Shown here: positions 1 through 8,461 of the stretch, in pieces
How positions within the stretch are numbered: the stretch's first letter is position 1
Layout of the letters: each line of letters opens with the position of its first letter
Assembly: GCA_028687995.1 (NCBI GenBank)
Contig: JAQTZA010000007.1
Location: forward strand, 85,099 to 149,098
Reading direction: 5' to 3'
DNA length: 64,000 nucleotides
DNA from: Bacteroidales bacterium
Lineage (GTDB): Bacteria > Bacteroidota > Bacteroidia > Bacteroidales > UBA7332
Position numbers and translations under genes: made by a program
The notes under the pieces: generated by a model
What the model saw: only the letters and a program-made list of their open reading frames with translations
Database searches by the model: none
Told to the model about the DNA's origin: nothing

Positions 1-1
1 G

Positions 2-1006
2 ATGACGATGCACATGCGCTATGCCGGTTTTGCACCCGAATTGCCGATGTATATGCAAACGTGGCCCGAAAATCTGCGAAACGTATCTGGAATATTCATC
101 CAAAACAGTACCTATGTTTCCGAAAATCTGCGGATGACGGTCGATGGAAGAATCGATTACAACATCGACCGACTGCAATCGAAATACGGACAGGAACAGG
201 CTTCTATTTTCAACTACAATCTATCGAAGCAGCAGAGTAAACTGATCAAAAGCATCAATTTTTCGACTCAGTATCAGTTAGTTTCTGAACTCTCAATTTT
301 GGCAAATATCGGCTATTCGGAACGAATGCCAACCGTTGGTGAGCGATTAGGTTATTATCTTTACAACGCTTACGATGGCTACGACTACATTGGCAATCCT
401 TACCTCAAGGCAGAAAATTCTAAGTTCGCCAGATTATCATTGACTTATTCGAAATCGAATCTGCAACTAAATATAAGCCAATCGTTTAGTTTCGTGAACG
501 ATTACATCATGGGTATTACCAACTCAGAGATTCCAGCAATGAACTTTTATGCGAAAGGTATTCGGGTATATAGCAATGTACCTTCGGCAAAATTATACAG
601 CACCGATTTGCAACTTTTATATTCTCCCACAAAGAATCTCACTACTTTTTTGTTGTCAAAATTCACTTACGGAGAGTTGTCTGCTCGCGAACCGCTGCCA
701 CTGATTTCTCCGCTTAAAAATACGATTGTGGTAGAATATCACAAAAAAACATTTTCGGCGCAGGGGGAATGCGAATCGGCATTGGCACAAAACAGAATCA
801 ACACGGCATACAACGAAACCAGCACGCCGGGTTTTACCGTTTTCAATCTAAAAAGCAATTATTCCATTTCGTCTCAACATGCAACACTAGATTTAAGCGT
901 TGGCATCACCAATCTGTTCAACAAAATCTATTACGAACACCTCGATTGGGGCAGAATCAATCGCCCCGGCAGAAGTATTAACCTTTTTGTGAACTATTCA
1001 TATTAG
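2..1006 (+). CDS. TonB-dependent outer-membrane receptor, C-terminal part
   Basis: This is the 3' part of a TonB-dependent receptor; the gene runs off the left edge of the window, so its plug domain and substrate cannot be judged. The 334 visible residues show the alternating polar/aromatic pattern of transmembrane beta-strands, the typical segment PTVGERLGYYLYN, and a last strand ending in an aromatic residue (NLFVNYSY), as expected for a BAM-assembled barrel. A putative late-barrel motif, NLFNKIYYEHLDWGRINRPG, resembles the end of siderophore/vitamin-type receptors rather than SusC. It would act in the outer membrane with TonB-ExbBD. The apparent Met near position 2 is not a real start. Confidence 0.85.
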   Translation: MTMHMRYAGFAPELPMYMQTWPENLRNVSGIFIQNSTYVSENLRMTVDGRIDYNIDRLQSKYGQEQASIFNYNLSKQQSKLIKSINFSTQYQLVSELSILANIGYSERMPTVGERLGYYLYNAYDGYDYIGNPYLKAENSKFARLSLTYSKSNLQLNISQSFSFVNDYIMGITNSEIPAMNFYAKGIRVYSNVPSAKLYSTDLQLLYSPTKNLTTFLLSKFTYGELSAREPLPLISPLKNTIVVEYHKKTFSAQGECESALAQNRINTAYNETSTPGFTVFNLKSNYSISSQHATLDLSVGITNLFNKIYYEHLDWGRINRPGRSINLFVNYSY

Positions 1007-1158
1007 AAGCTAAAATAGCAATTTTTGAATAGGAGGGTATTGCATTATGGAGTGAATTTGTAAGATTAGGATTGTGCAGCAAATTTTTCGGAAGATTATT
1101 TTCCAACTTGTATTTTGTAAAAATTTGATTACGGTATAAATATTTTAAGAAATTTATT

Positions 1159-1188
1159 TTGATAATATAAGATTTAACTTTAGCTTTG
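1159..1188 (+). promoter_or_regulatory. Bacteroidota-type promoter of the 473-aa-frame outer-membrane gene
   Basis: TTG at 1159-1161 is followed after 19 bp by TAGCTTTG at 1181-1188, matching the TTG-N19-TAnnTTTG form. The upstream TTG start codon at 1186 would lie inside the -7 box, which supports the ATG at 1216 as the true start. Confidence 0.65.
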
Positions 1189-1215
1189 AATCGTAAATTA
1201 ATATATCAAAACAAT

Positions 1216-2607
1216 ATGAAAACAAAACTACTCTATTTACTCTTGTCACTATTTGCGTTAAGTATGGTGAGCTTTTCCCAAAACAGCAAATTTAATCTTT
1301 CTGACTACAAGCTGCCTGACCTAAAACGACAAACTTTCGACTTGACTTTTAACTTATCGGGGTTGAGCGACAAATCGACTGGTACCACCAACTATCACGA
1401 CAGCAAATTCAATAGCGATGTGCGGCTGTATTATACACAAACAATAAACAACAGAAAAATTCAGCGTGAAATTAGTGATGTATTAGCTATTTCAGGTCAA
1501 TCAAACAGCACACCATCTAATTACACAACTAAGAATGATTATTTCCAATATGCTATTGGAACAAATGTAACAAACAGAATGTACAACGAAAAAAAGAGAT
1601 TTTTGGAAATAGGCTTCCTCTTTAATTCAGGCGTTAACCACATATATTTAGCAGACAACTATTCGACACAGAATGCTTATCTATCCCAGTTAATAATTGC
1701 AACACCTATAAAAGTGGGAGTCGGGAGAATTGAGCAAGTGCAAGATGCGCGACAAGCTATCTATATTTTAGATGCTTTAGCGAAAGAGAATCGGGTAAAA
1801 AATAATTTCGATAAATCAACCATTTTATCCTTTGCAAAATGTATCTCCAAACTGAAGAACAAACGTTATTTAGACAATCGAGTTCAAAAAATTGAACAGA
1901 TTGAGGCAATAGATTCATTCCTCTCTGCAAATAATCTATCGCTAAAAACTGATGCACGATTCTTCACTACGCTGAACGATATGTGGGACTTTGGAAGTCG
2001 TCAAGTACGCAATAGTGGTAGCAGAATCTCAATTGGATTGTTTCCCTCTTTCAATAAATATGCTGATAACACAGACTTTACCTATCAATACCTGAGCATT
2101 CATTCAGGATTGCAATTGTCTATCGAAAAACCAAAAAGTCTATCAATTCAGAAAAGCTTCAATGCCTTTTTCTTGGTAGGCACTACTAAAACAACAGAAC
2201 AATACAACTCATTTTCGCAGTCAGGTATTATTCCAAATTTAAAACTTGGGATTTCGAAGAGCATTGGCTATTACCCCAACACCCGCACAGATATTACTTT
2301 TACATATGGTCTAAACTACGATCAGTTATTTGGCAAAAACAGAGTGAATAGTATACGTGCAAATTATGACAACAAACTAGTAAGAGGTAACCTTAATCTT
2401 AATGCAAACTACTATTTTTCTCCAAAATTAAGATTGACAGCTAACGCTTATGCAAATCTTTCACTAGCGCAATCAACTGACAATCAATATATTTTACCTG
2501 ATAATATAATAACTAAAGCAAACTTCACGAATAATCCATCATTGAGTATGGATTATAAAACCCAAAAATATGGACTTGAACTAAAACTCACCTACGCATT
2601 TTTCTAA
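1216..2607 (+). CDS. Putative outer-membrane beta-barrel protein, unknown function
   Basis: A 463-residue secreted protein starting MKTKLLYLLLSLFALSMVSF, a clear signal peptide with cleavage likely after FSQ. The reading frame continues upstream to a TTG at 1186, but that codon overlaps the promoter, so ATG 1216 was chosen. The second half is rich in alternating hydrophobic/polar strands and Asn/Tyr and ends KYGLELKLTYAFF, a last strand with terminal Phe typical of outer-membrane barrels. A polar middle part (about residues 170-270) looks helical. I do not recognise a family. It is followed by a strong hairpin and is probably monocistronic. Confidence 0.7.
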   Translation: MKTKLLYLLLSLFALSMVSFSQNSKFNLSDYKLPDLKRQTFDLTFNLSGLSDKSTGTTNYHDSKFNSDVRLYYTQTINNRKIQREISDVLAISGQSNSTPSNYTTKNDYFQYAIGTNVTNRMYNEKKRFLEIGFLFNSGVNHIYLADNYSTQNAYLSQLIIATPIKVGVGRIEQVQDARQAIYILDALAKENRVKNNFDKSTILSFAKCISKLKNKRYLDNRVQKIEQIEAIDSFLSANNLSLKTDARFFTTLNDMWDFGSRQVRNSGSRISIGLFPSFNKYADNTDFTYQYLSIHSGLQLSIEKPKSLSIQKSFNAFFLVGTTKTTEQYNSFSQSGIIPNLKLGISKSIGYYPNTRTDITFTYGLNYDQLFGKNRVNSIRANYDNKLVRGNLNLNANYYFSPKLRLTANAYANLSLAQSTDNQYILPDNIITKANFTNNPSLSMDYKTQKYGLELKLTYAFF

Positions 2608-2656
2608 TTAATCGACACGCGGTTTTTCTTAGAAAGAATCAACGCCTGCTTTGAAA

Positions 2657-2702
2657 TAAAATATCTACATTTGGTAAAATTTTATCAAATGTAGATATTT
2701 TA
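2657..2702 (+). terminator. 23-bp-arm hairpin between two genes
   Basis: Arms 2657-2679 and 2680-2702 are complementary over 23 bp with one G-T pair and no fixed loop beyond the centre. It lies after the outer-membrane gene and ends 5 nt before the ATG of the esterase gene, so besides terminating transcription it could occlude that start. A TACATTTG box (2666-2673) lies inside the left arm. Confidence 0.6.
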
Positions 2703-2707
2703 CTTTT

Positions 2708-3484
2708 ATGATCTCCACACGAACCCTTACTCTTTCTTGGATGGTGTTTTTGACCTTACTCGTCACCACCGCCGCCGCTCAACCCTCACGCTTTAGCCGT
2801 GAATTTTTCACAAACAGCAAAGGCGACACATTACATTATCGTCTGCTCGTTTCCGACTACAGCATCGATCGCAGGTATCCATTGGTAATTTTTCTGCACG
2901 GATCGGGAGAACGTGGCCTCGACAACGATGCTCAACTGAAATGGGGTGTCATGAACTTCGCCACCGATGAGATGATGAAGGCGCACCCTGCCTTTGTGAT
3001 TGCGCCACAATGTCCACCGGAGTTAGATTGGACAAATGCCGAATGGAACGAAAAGACACACTCCGTTCGCCTACTCCCTAATCCGTCGAAACCAATTGAG
3101 CTAGTAATTGCGCTGATTAAAGAGTTTTCGAAGCGAAAAGATGTCGATTCTACACGGATCTACATCACAGGCTTGTCGATGGGTGGCTTTGGCGTTTTCG
3201 ATGCCATCGAGCGTTATCCTCATCTGTTTGCAGCAGCGGTTCCTGTTTGTGGTGGTGGCGATACATCGAAAGCCGCTTCTGTAGCACATCTGCCTATTTG
3301 GATTTTTCAAGGAGCAGCTGATGGAGCCGTTGCCCCTGAGCACGGAGTTGATATGCTCAAAGCACTACAAAAAGCAGGTGGTCATCCGGGCTTTACCCTT
3401 TATCCAGAGGTGGGACACTTTTCGTGGTTGGGTGCATACACCGACCCGATGCTGTATGAATGGCTGTTTCGACAACACAAATAA
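2708..3484 (+). CDS. Secreted alpha/beta-hydrolase (esterase/lipase-like)
   Basis: A 258-residue serine hydrolase with a signal peptide (residues 1-24, ending TTAAAQ). The oxyanion region reads LVIFLHGSGERG (about 57-68), the nucleophile elbow GLSMGGFG (about 156-163), an acidic residue follows in the PIWIFQGAADGAVAP segment, and the catalytic His is in YPEVGHFSW near the C terminus. This combination fits the secreted PHB-depolymerase/feruloyl-esterase-like or prolyl-oligopeptidase-like esterases of Bacteroidota. The substrate is unknown. The stop codon lies upstream of the nuclease ATG by about 20 bp, so the two genes may be cotranscribed. Confidence 0.8.
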   Translation: MISTRTLTLSWMVFLTLLVTTAAAQPSRFSREFFTNSKGDTLHYRLLVSDYSIDRRYPLVIFLHGSGERGLDNDAQLKWGVMNFATDEMMKAHPAFVIAPQCPPELDWTNAEWNEKTHSVRLLPNPSKPIELVIALIKEFSKRKDVDSTRIYITGLSMGGFGVFDAIERYPHLFAAAVPVCGGGDTSKAASVAHLPIWIFQGAADGAVAPEHGVDMLKALQKAGGHPGFTLYPEVGHFSWLGAYTDPMLYEWLFRQHK

Positions 3485-3504
3485 AACACACTAATTCAAT
3501 TTTT

Positions 3505-4281
3505 ATGAAATCAATCAAATCACTTTTCTTAATCGGGCTTTTGCTCCTCTCCTTCTCTCTCTCGGCATACGACGGTGTGGGTCATCGCATTGTGGCATCT
3601 ATTGCCTATCAGAATTTAACAGAAAAAACACGCACACAGGTAGATGCGGTACTCGGCAAACGTGGTATTATCTACGAAGCAACTTGGGCAGATGAAATTC
3701 GCAGCGATAAAAAGTACGACTACAGCTATCCGTGGCATTATCAAAACCTGCGCGACAGCATGACGACGAACGATCTCAAAACATTGCTTGATAACCCAAA
3801 ATCAGATGGTGAACACCTCTTCTACGCCATCGATTTGATGAAAAGTCGTCTAAAGAAAGATAAAACTGATGCCGAAGCCTTGAAATTTTTGGTGCATTTT
3901 GTCGCCGATCTTCATCAACCAATGCACCTTGGTCGCAAAGATGACTTGGGTGGAAATAAAGTAGAAACAAAGTGGTTTGGCAAAACGATTAATCTACACT
4001 CTCTGTGGGACGGATATATGATTGAAAATCAAAAACTATCCTATTCAGAATTCAGCCAATATCTGCAAGATAAATTCGAACCAAAGAAAGCAGAATTCAA
4101 GAAATTCTCAGTGATTCAATCCGTCGAAGCCGGATATGAAGTTCGAACACAAATCTACGGATACGACAACAGCGATACCAACAATTATCACTACGTTTAT
4201 CGATTTGCTGATTCACTCGATGAAATGCTCTATCGGGGTGGAATCCAGTTGGCGAATATATTAAACGCAATTTATAAGTAA
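3505..4281 (+). CDS. S1/P1-type nuclease, secreted
   Basis: A 258-residue zinc-dependent S1/P1 nuclease that would cleave single-stranded nucleic acids in the periplasm or outside the cell. ATG 3505 gives a clean signal peptide (FLIGLLLLSFSLSA); a frame extension to 3460 overlaps the previous gene and is rejected. Family motifs are present in order: GHRIVASIA, TWADEIR, PWHYQN, the metal-binding HFVADLHQPMHLG, GGN and NLHSLWDGY. In S1/P1 enzymes the mature N-terminal residue is a zinc-binding Trp; here the aligned residue after the likely cleavage site is Tyr (AYDGVGHR). Confidence 0.88.
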   Translation: MKSIKSLFLIGLLLLSFSLSAYDGVGHRIVASIAYQNLTEKTRTQVDAVLGKRGIIYEATWADEIRSDKKYDYSYPWHYQNLRDSMTTNDLKTLLDNPKSDGEHLFYAIDLMKSRLKKDKTDAEALKFLVHFVADLHQPMHLGRKDDLGGNKVETKWFGKTINLHSLWDGYMIENQKLSYSEFSQYLQDKFEPKKAEFKKFSVIQSVEAGYEVRTQIYGYDNSDTNNYHYVYRFADSLDEMLYRGGIQLANILNAIYK

Positions 4282-4340
4282 AAGAATTAAACGCGAAGTT
4301 ACTAAGACGCAACGTGTATAAACAATAAGGAGATAAAGTT

Positions 4341-4541
4341 ATGAAATTTATCAGTTATCCCGCTCTGGGAATCATCTTCATGGCAGTAATAGGGATCTTG
4401 ATCAACGAGTTTTCGACATTTTCACCAATCTTGAATTACGCTTTTTATGCACTATTTCTGGCATCATCATCGGATTATTGGCACAACAAGTGTGGGGTAA
4501 AAAGAAGGAAAAGTAAATTCGTTAACCGCAGAGAACGCTGA
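4341..4541 (+). pseudogene. Small membrane protein, probably frameshifted
   Basis: The start is good (AAGGAG about 10 bp before ATG 4341) and the first 34 residues form one hydrophobic segment (ALGIIFMAVIGILI) and a loop. The frame then turns into a Ser/Arg-rich tail. If one base is added to the T run at 4442-4446, the other frame gives a second hydrophobic segment ISGIIIGLLAQQVWGKKKEK and stops at 4516, making a 58-residue two-helix hairpin. This strongly suggests a 1-nt loss in a homopolymer, either real or a sequencing error. Function unknown. Confidence 0.55.
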
Positions 4542-4690
4542 GTTTTTTCAGTTCTCGCTGATTGTCTTACCGCAGAGAGCGCAAAGAGATAAACGCAGAG
4601 AGCCGCAGAGGAAATGAATCCTTTGCGGCTCTTTGTTATCTTATATATTTCTTTGCGCTCTCTGCGTAAAACTCTGCGCTCTCTGCGGTT
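4523..4690. repeat. Nested inverted-repeat element between convergent genes
   Basis: Three nested pairs: 4523-4536 with 4677-4690 (one mismatch), CGCAGAGAGCGCAAAG at 4571-4586 with its exact complement at 4651-4666, and AGAGCCGCA at 4599-4607 with 4624-4632. The unit CGCAGAGAGCGC recurs on both arms. It sits between the small membrane gene and radA, which converge, so it can act as a two-way terminator, but its size and repetitiveness suggest a dispersed repeat. Confidence 0.7.
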
Positions 4691-4715
4691 AATAATGCTT
4701 TGTGGTTAAACGAAT

Positions 4716-6086
4716 CTACCCAAACATCGCACGGAATGCCTCTTCCACTTTCTTCACCGGAACAGTTTCTATCGTGATTTTCTTCAAATCCAATCCTTTC
4801 AGATTATCTGCAGGGAGAATGATGCGGTTGAACCCAAGCTTTTGCGCTTCGAGAATGCGCTGCTCAATACGGTTGACTGGGCGAATCTCACCCGAAAGAC
4901 CCACTTCTCCCGTGGCGCAAACCAATCGCTCGACCGCGACATCGAGATTAGATGACAACACAGCACTGATGACTGATAAATCAATCGCTGGGTCATTCAC
5001 TTTCAGTCCACCGGCGATGTTCAAAAAAACATCCTTTTGCACCAATTTGAATCCGGCACGTTTCTCCAGCACAGCCAAGAGCATATTCATCCGACGAAGA
5101 TCGAAACCCGTTGCAGAACGTTGCGGAGTGCCATACACAGCGGTGCTCACGAGCGCTTGCGTCTCGATAAGGAACGGTCGAACACCTTCGATGGCGGCAG
5201 CGATGGATACACCACTCAACCCTTCGTGGTTTTGTGTCAATAGAAGTTCAGACGGGTTACTCACTTCGCGCAATCCATCGGCTCGCATTTCGTAAATGCC
5301 GAGTTCAGCCGTGCTACCAAAGCGGTTTTTGATGGAACGAAGGATGCGATACATGTAGTGCTGATCTCCCTCGAACTGAAGTACCGTGTCCACGATGTGC
5401 TCCAACACTTTTGGTCCGGCAATGCTTCCTTCTTTGTTGATGTGCCCGATAAGTAAGGTTGGTGTACCCGACTCTTTCGCAAACTTAAGCAACGTAGCCG
5501 AACATTCGCGCACTTGAGACACACTGCCGGGTGACGACTCCACTGTTTCGGTAGAGATCGTTTGAATAGAATCTATAATCAAGAGATCGGGCTGCACATT
5601 CTGCACATGAATGAAAACCTCTTCAAGCGATGTTTCGCAAACGATATACAGCTCCTGCTGATCGTTCATCCCGAGTCGTTCGGCACGCATCTTCAGCTGT
5701 CGTGCACTCTCTTCGCCCGACACATAGAGCACTCTTTTCCCTTTTATCTTCAATACTGTTTGAAGTAGCAAGGTCGATTTGCCGATACCCGGCTCGCCGC
5801 CCAGCAACACGAGCGAACCCAGCACCATGCCACCACCCAATACGCGATTCAACTCTTCGTCGCACATATCGAGCCGCTCTTCGTTCGACATCGTGATCTC
5901 GTTCAGTCGCTGCGGCTTCGGCTTGATGGTCTCTGCGCCGGTGTAGCTGCGCGCCACGGTTGGCGATTTGCTCACCACCTCTTCTACATAGGTATTCCAA
6001 CTGCCGCACGCGGGGCATTTGCCTACCCACTTGGGCGAATCGGCTCCGCACTCGGTGCAGACGTATAGTGATTTTGTTTTTGCCAT
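4716..6086 (-). CDS. radA: DNA repair protein RadA/Sms
   Basis: RadA is a RecA-like, DnaB-type helicase that helps process recombination intermediates in the cytoplasm. The 456-residue protein has the N-terminal zinc finger (C10, C13, C24, C27), Walker A GGEPGIGKST (about 97-106), Walker B LLIIDSIQT, the RadA-specific KNRFG motif and a C-terminal Lon-protease-like domain, at the usual family length. ATG 6086 (MAKTKSLYVCTECG) is chosen over an in-frame TTG two codons upstream. A TATCTTTG -7-like box lies on the minus strand at 6121-6128. Standard housekeeping gene with no neighbour in its operon. Confidence 0.97.
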   Translation of the reverse strand: MAKTKSLYVCTECGADSPKWVGKCPACGSWNTYVEEVVSKSPTVARSYTGAETIKPKPQRLNEITMSNEERLDMCDEELNRVLGGGMVLGSLVLLGGEPGIGKSTLLLQTVLKIKGKRVLYVSGEESARQLKMRAERLGMNDQQELYIVCETSLEEVFIHVQNVQPDLLIIDSIQTISTETVESSPGSVSQVRECSATLLKFAKESGTPTLLIGHINKEGSIAGPKVLEHIVDTVLQFEGDQHYMYRILRSIKNRFGSTAELGIYEMRADGLREVSNPSELLLTQNHEGLSGVSIAAAIEGVRPFLIETQALVSTAVYGTPQRSATGFDLRRMNMLLAVLEKRAGFKLVQKDVFLNIAGGLKVNDPAIDLSVISAVLSSNLDVAVERLVCATGEVGLSGEIRPVNRIEQRILEAQKLGFNRIILPADNLKGLDLKKITIETVPVKKVEEAFRAMFG

Positions 6087-6128
6087 AATCAAGGTTTTTC
6101 AACACGAAGACTCAAAGACACAAAGATA

Positions 6129-6715
6129 ATTTCATTCATAATCGTGTGAGAATGTGACTTTGAGTATAATCTTGCTTCGCTTTATGTTGATTTGAAGTGG
6201 TAAAGATAAAAAATGTTGGGGAATAAATGAATGTGTGGGCAGAAATTACGGAAATGCATTCGCTAACATAGTGTCACACCAAACTGAGAGCTTTGCTTAC
6301 AAATTGTCAAAACCCACACTCACTTATTTTTAAATCTTGACCGTAGAGCATCCGTAGAGGAAGCGTGGAGGAAGCGTAGAGGAAGAACGAAGTGAGGTAA
6401 AACCGAAAGTGCTGCGTTTTTGTGACGTTTTGATAATTATTTATTAAATATTCGATACTTTCAGATTGGAAACATCGAAAATAAACAATATATTTGTAGT
6501 TGAATGGTCGTTCGCTCCGTTGAATATAATGAACTACATAAAACGGGACTACCAAAGACGGAACCAAAATAATTTAACAAATTGGATATGCGCATTTAAC
6601 ACAAAGATAGAATTTTGGATAAATACCTGATTACCAAACATAAAGGTTTACTCATAAAACAAATATATGCGCAACTGAGTAGCGGACATTTCGGTGTTAG
6701 GCACAATTTTAAAAA
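6129..6715. other. 587-bp stretch without a convincing gene
   Basis: The only open frame of note is an 86-codon one on the minus strand (6307-6567), which runs through a short tandem repeat and has no recognisable domain. The stretch holds the 11-bp repeat at 6342-6385. Just before the next gene, GGTGTTAGGCACAA resembles sequences often seen ahead of orphan genes, but no second half-site could be established. Confidence 0.5.
6342..6385. repeat. Four tandem 11-bp repeats
   Basis: Copies CGTAGAGCATC (6342-6352), CGTAGAGGAAG (6353-6363), CGTGGAGGAAG (6364-6374) and CGTAGAGGAAG (6375-6385) follow one another without spacers. Since 11 is not a multiple of 3, this argues against a coding origin. 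Confidence 0.8.
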
Positions 6716-7684
6716 ATGAAAAAAAACTTTTTAGAAATAAAGCAGCGGTCAGAAAAGAAGAAGCGAAAATGTATGTTTTCTTCTTGTAATGATTGTGCAA
6801 TAAAATCACATGTTTTACAAAAAAACGGTATTCTTCATGAACTATCTGTTGACAACCATTTGATTGAACGTGTGTCAGCTAATCCATTTGAAATGGAAGA
6901 AAAAGGCATTGCTGATTTTAAAAGAATAGGAATCAATAATGTTTATACATTTTATGGCTTCTGCCAGAAACATGACACCGAACTATTCAAGCTAATTGAA
7001 ACAGAAAAGACACTTAATCTATATAACCAAAATCAACAATTGCTTTTCTGTTATAGAGGTTTATGTCAAGAAATCAGAAGAAAAGAAATTGCATTGGAAA
7101 TGTTACGTGATTTAAAAAGTATAATTCCTAAGGATTTAAGTTTTATTGTTGACTCTGCTGTTGATGGCAACGAAGATGGTATTAAAAATTTAAATTATTA
7201 TAAATCAGAATTAGAAGACGGCATAACCACAGGCATAACTGACAACTTCTATTTTGAAACTTTAGAAATACAAAGAATTGAACTCTGCATTTCAGTACCA
7301 TTAAATGTTGGTGAAGATGAAATTCCCGAAAATATGGATTATGAAGAATGGAAAAAAAGTAAAAAAACTCCTTTTGTAACTTCATTTCTAAATGTGTTTC
7401 CAAAAGGCTCTAGTACATATGTAATCGTAGGATATCATAGAGAATTTCCTTGCAATTGGACAATGAAATTTATTCAAAAATTAAAAAAATCAACTAGAAC
7501 TGAAATTCTTAAAGAATTAAGTGACTTGGTGACTTTGAGATTAGAGTTTTGGGCTCTATCTATGCCTCTTTTCGAAAAAATCGAAAAGACTGAATTAAAA
7601 AAGCTCCAAGAATTAATCGAAGTAAATGTATTTAATCATAGTGAGTACATGACGACAGACATAAATCTGTTTAGAAACGCATAA
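6716..7684 (+). CDS. Cytosolic protein of unknown function with Cys/His-rich N-terminal half
   Basis: A 322-residue protein with no signal peptide or membrane helix and a very Lys/Glu-rich, AT-rich sequence. The N-terminal part has the pattern KCMFSSCNDCAIKSH (Cys at 19, 24 and 27) followed some 70 residues later by FCQKHD, together a plausible Cys/His metal site. Between them lie LQKNGILHEL and a FYGFCQKHDTELF segment typical of a widespread but uncharacterised group of bacterial proteins. I do not assign a function. Intergenic DNA on both sides contains repeats, which fits an acquired orphan gene. Confidence 0.75.
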   Translation: MKKNFLEIKQRSEKKKRKCMFSSCNDCAIKSHVLQKNGILHELSVDNHLIERVSANPFEMEEKGIADFKRIGINNVYTFYGFCQKHDTELFKLIETEKTLNLYNQNQQLLFCYRGLCQEIRRKEIALEMLRDLKSIIPKDLSFIVDSAVDGNEDGIKNLNYYKSELEDGITTGITDNFYFETLEIQRIELCISVPLNVGEDEIPENMDYEEWKKSKKTPFVTSFLNVFPKGSSTYVIVGYHREFPCNWTMKFIQKLKKSTRTEILKELSDLVTLRLEFWALSMPLFEKIEKTELKKLQELIEVNVFNHSEYMTTDINLFRNA

Positions 7685-7772
7685 AAACGACCCCATAACA
7701 CACACTCTTAGGTTTGCACTGTGAAATAAATTTGAGAAGCAAGGTTGATTTCTCTACTTTTGTTGTAAAAAC

Positions 7773-7805
7773 AGACCTAACAGGTTTTTGAAACCTGTTA
7801 GGTCT
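7773..7805. repeat. Perfect 15-bp inverted repeat
   Basis: AGACCTAACAGGTTT (7773-7787) and its exact complement (7791-7805) around a TTG loop. It lies 88 bp after the unknown gene. No U-tract follows, so it looks more like a dispersed palindromic element than a classical terminator. Confidence 0.75.
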
Positions 7806-7868
7806 TAAATGATCCCATTTGACGGTGAGAATTTCATCTGAATACATAATTGATTAACCCATAGAACA

Positions 7869-8414
7869 ATGACAATAAATTATAAAATTGAAGAAAATGA
7901 TTTTTTGACACATCAACTTTTCCTTGCGTCTAAATCTGATCGTGTAAGAAAAAAAAGATTTAGAAATAAAGTAGTCGTAACGATTATTTACCTATTCATG
8001 GGATTAGTAAGTTTCATTTCAGGAAATATAGACAGTGCAAAAGGCTCTGTTATTATTGCTCTACTTTGGTTTTTCTTATATCCTTTATGGGAAAAACGGC
8101 ATTACATTAGGCATTACAAAAGTTTTCTCAGAGAAAATTACGAAGAAAGATTTGGCAAAAAAGTTTCGATAGAATTTATCAACGATTTTATATTAATTAA
8201 AGATAATGCAAGCGAAGGCAAATTGTTAACCACAGAGGTTCAAGAAATTCACGAAATACCTTCAGCAATTTATATTAGACTCAAAGGAGGGCAATCTATC
8301 ATTCTACCCAAGCAGGAAATTGACGAAATTGAAAATTTAAAAGATAGATTAAATGAACTTGCCTCCTTTCTCAAAATAGAATACAATTTGGACGAAAAAT
8401 GGGAATGGAAATAA
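7869..8414 (+). CDS. YcxB-like membrane protein
   Basis: A 181-residue protein with two adjacent transmembrane helices (about 34-52 and 59-74) preceded by a basic stretch (RVRKKRFRNK) and followed by a soluble C-terminal domain with LLTTEVQEIHEIPSAIYI and LPKQEIDE. This layout, including the short N-terminal cytoplasmic region, matches the YcxB-like C-terminal family (PF14317), whose role is not known. No operon partner is evident; palindromic repeats lie on both sides. Confidence 0.72.
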   Translation: MTINYKIEENDFLTHQLFLASKSDRVRKKRFRNKVVVTIIYLFMGLVSFISGNIDSAKGSVIIALLWFFLYPLWEKRHYIRHYKSFLRENYEERFGKKVSIEFINDFILIKDNASEGKLLTTEVQEIHEIPSAIYIRLKGGQSIILPKQEIDEIENLKDRLNELASFLKIEYNLDEKWEWK

Positions 8415-8461
8415 GTGATTTATTTAGCCCTTTCGTCTCACAAGAATTGCAATCTCCGTCC

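Noticed and set aside
4442..4459. Programmed -1 frameshift in the small membrane gene
   Set aside because: The T run is only five long and does not form a proper X-XXY-YYZ slippery heptamer in the reading frame, and no stimulatory structure is evident nearby.
4702..5295. 197-codon plus-strand frame opposite radA
   Set aside because: It lies entirely within the radA coding sequence on the other strand and has no domain sense; radA is unmistakable.
6307..6567. 86-codon minus-strand frame
   Set aside because: It runs through the 11-bp tandem repeat, has no recognisable domain and no promoter or ribosome-binding support.
6590..6715. Possible attC-like integron site (GTTAGGC ahead of the orphan gene)
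   Set aside because: Only one core-like half-site is present; a paired inverted half-site with plausible folding could not be shown, and no integrase is in the window.
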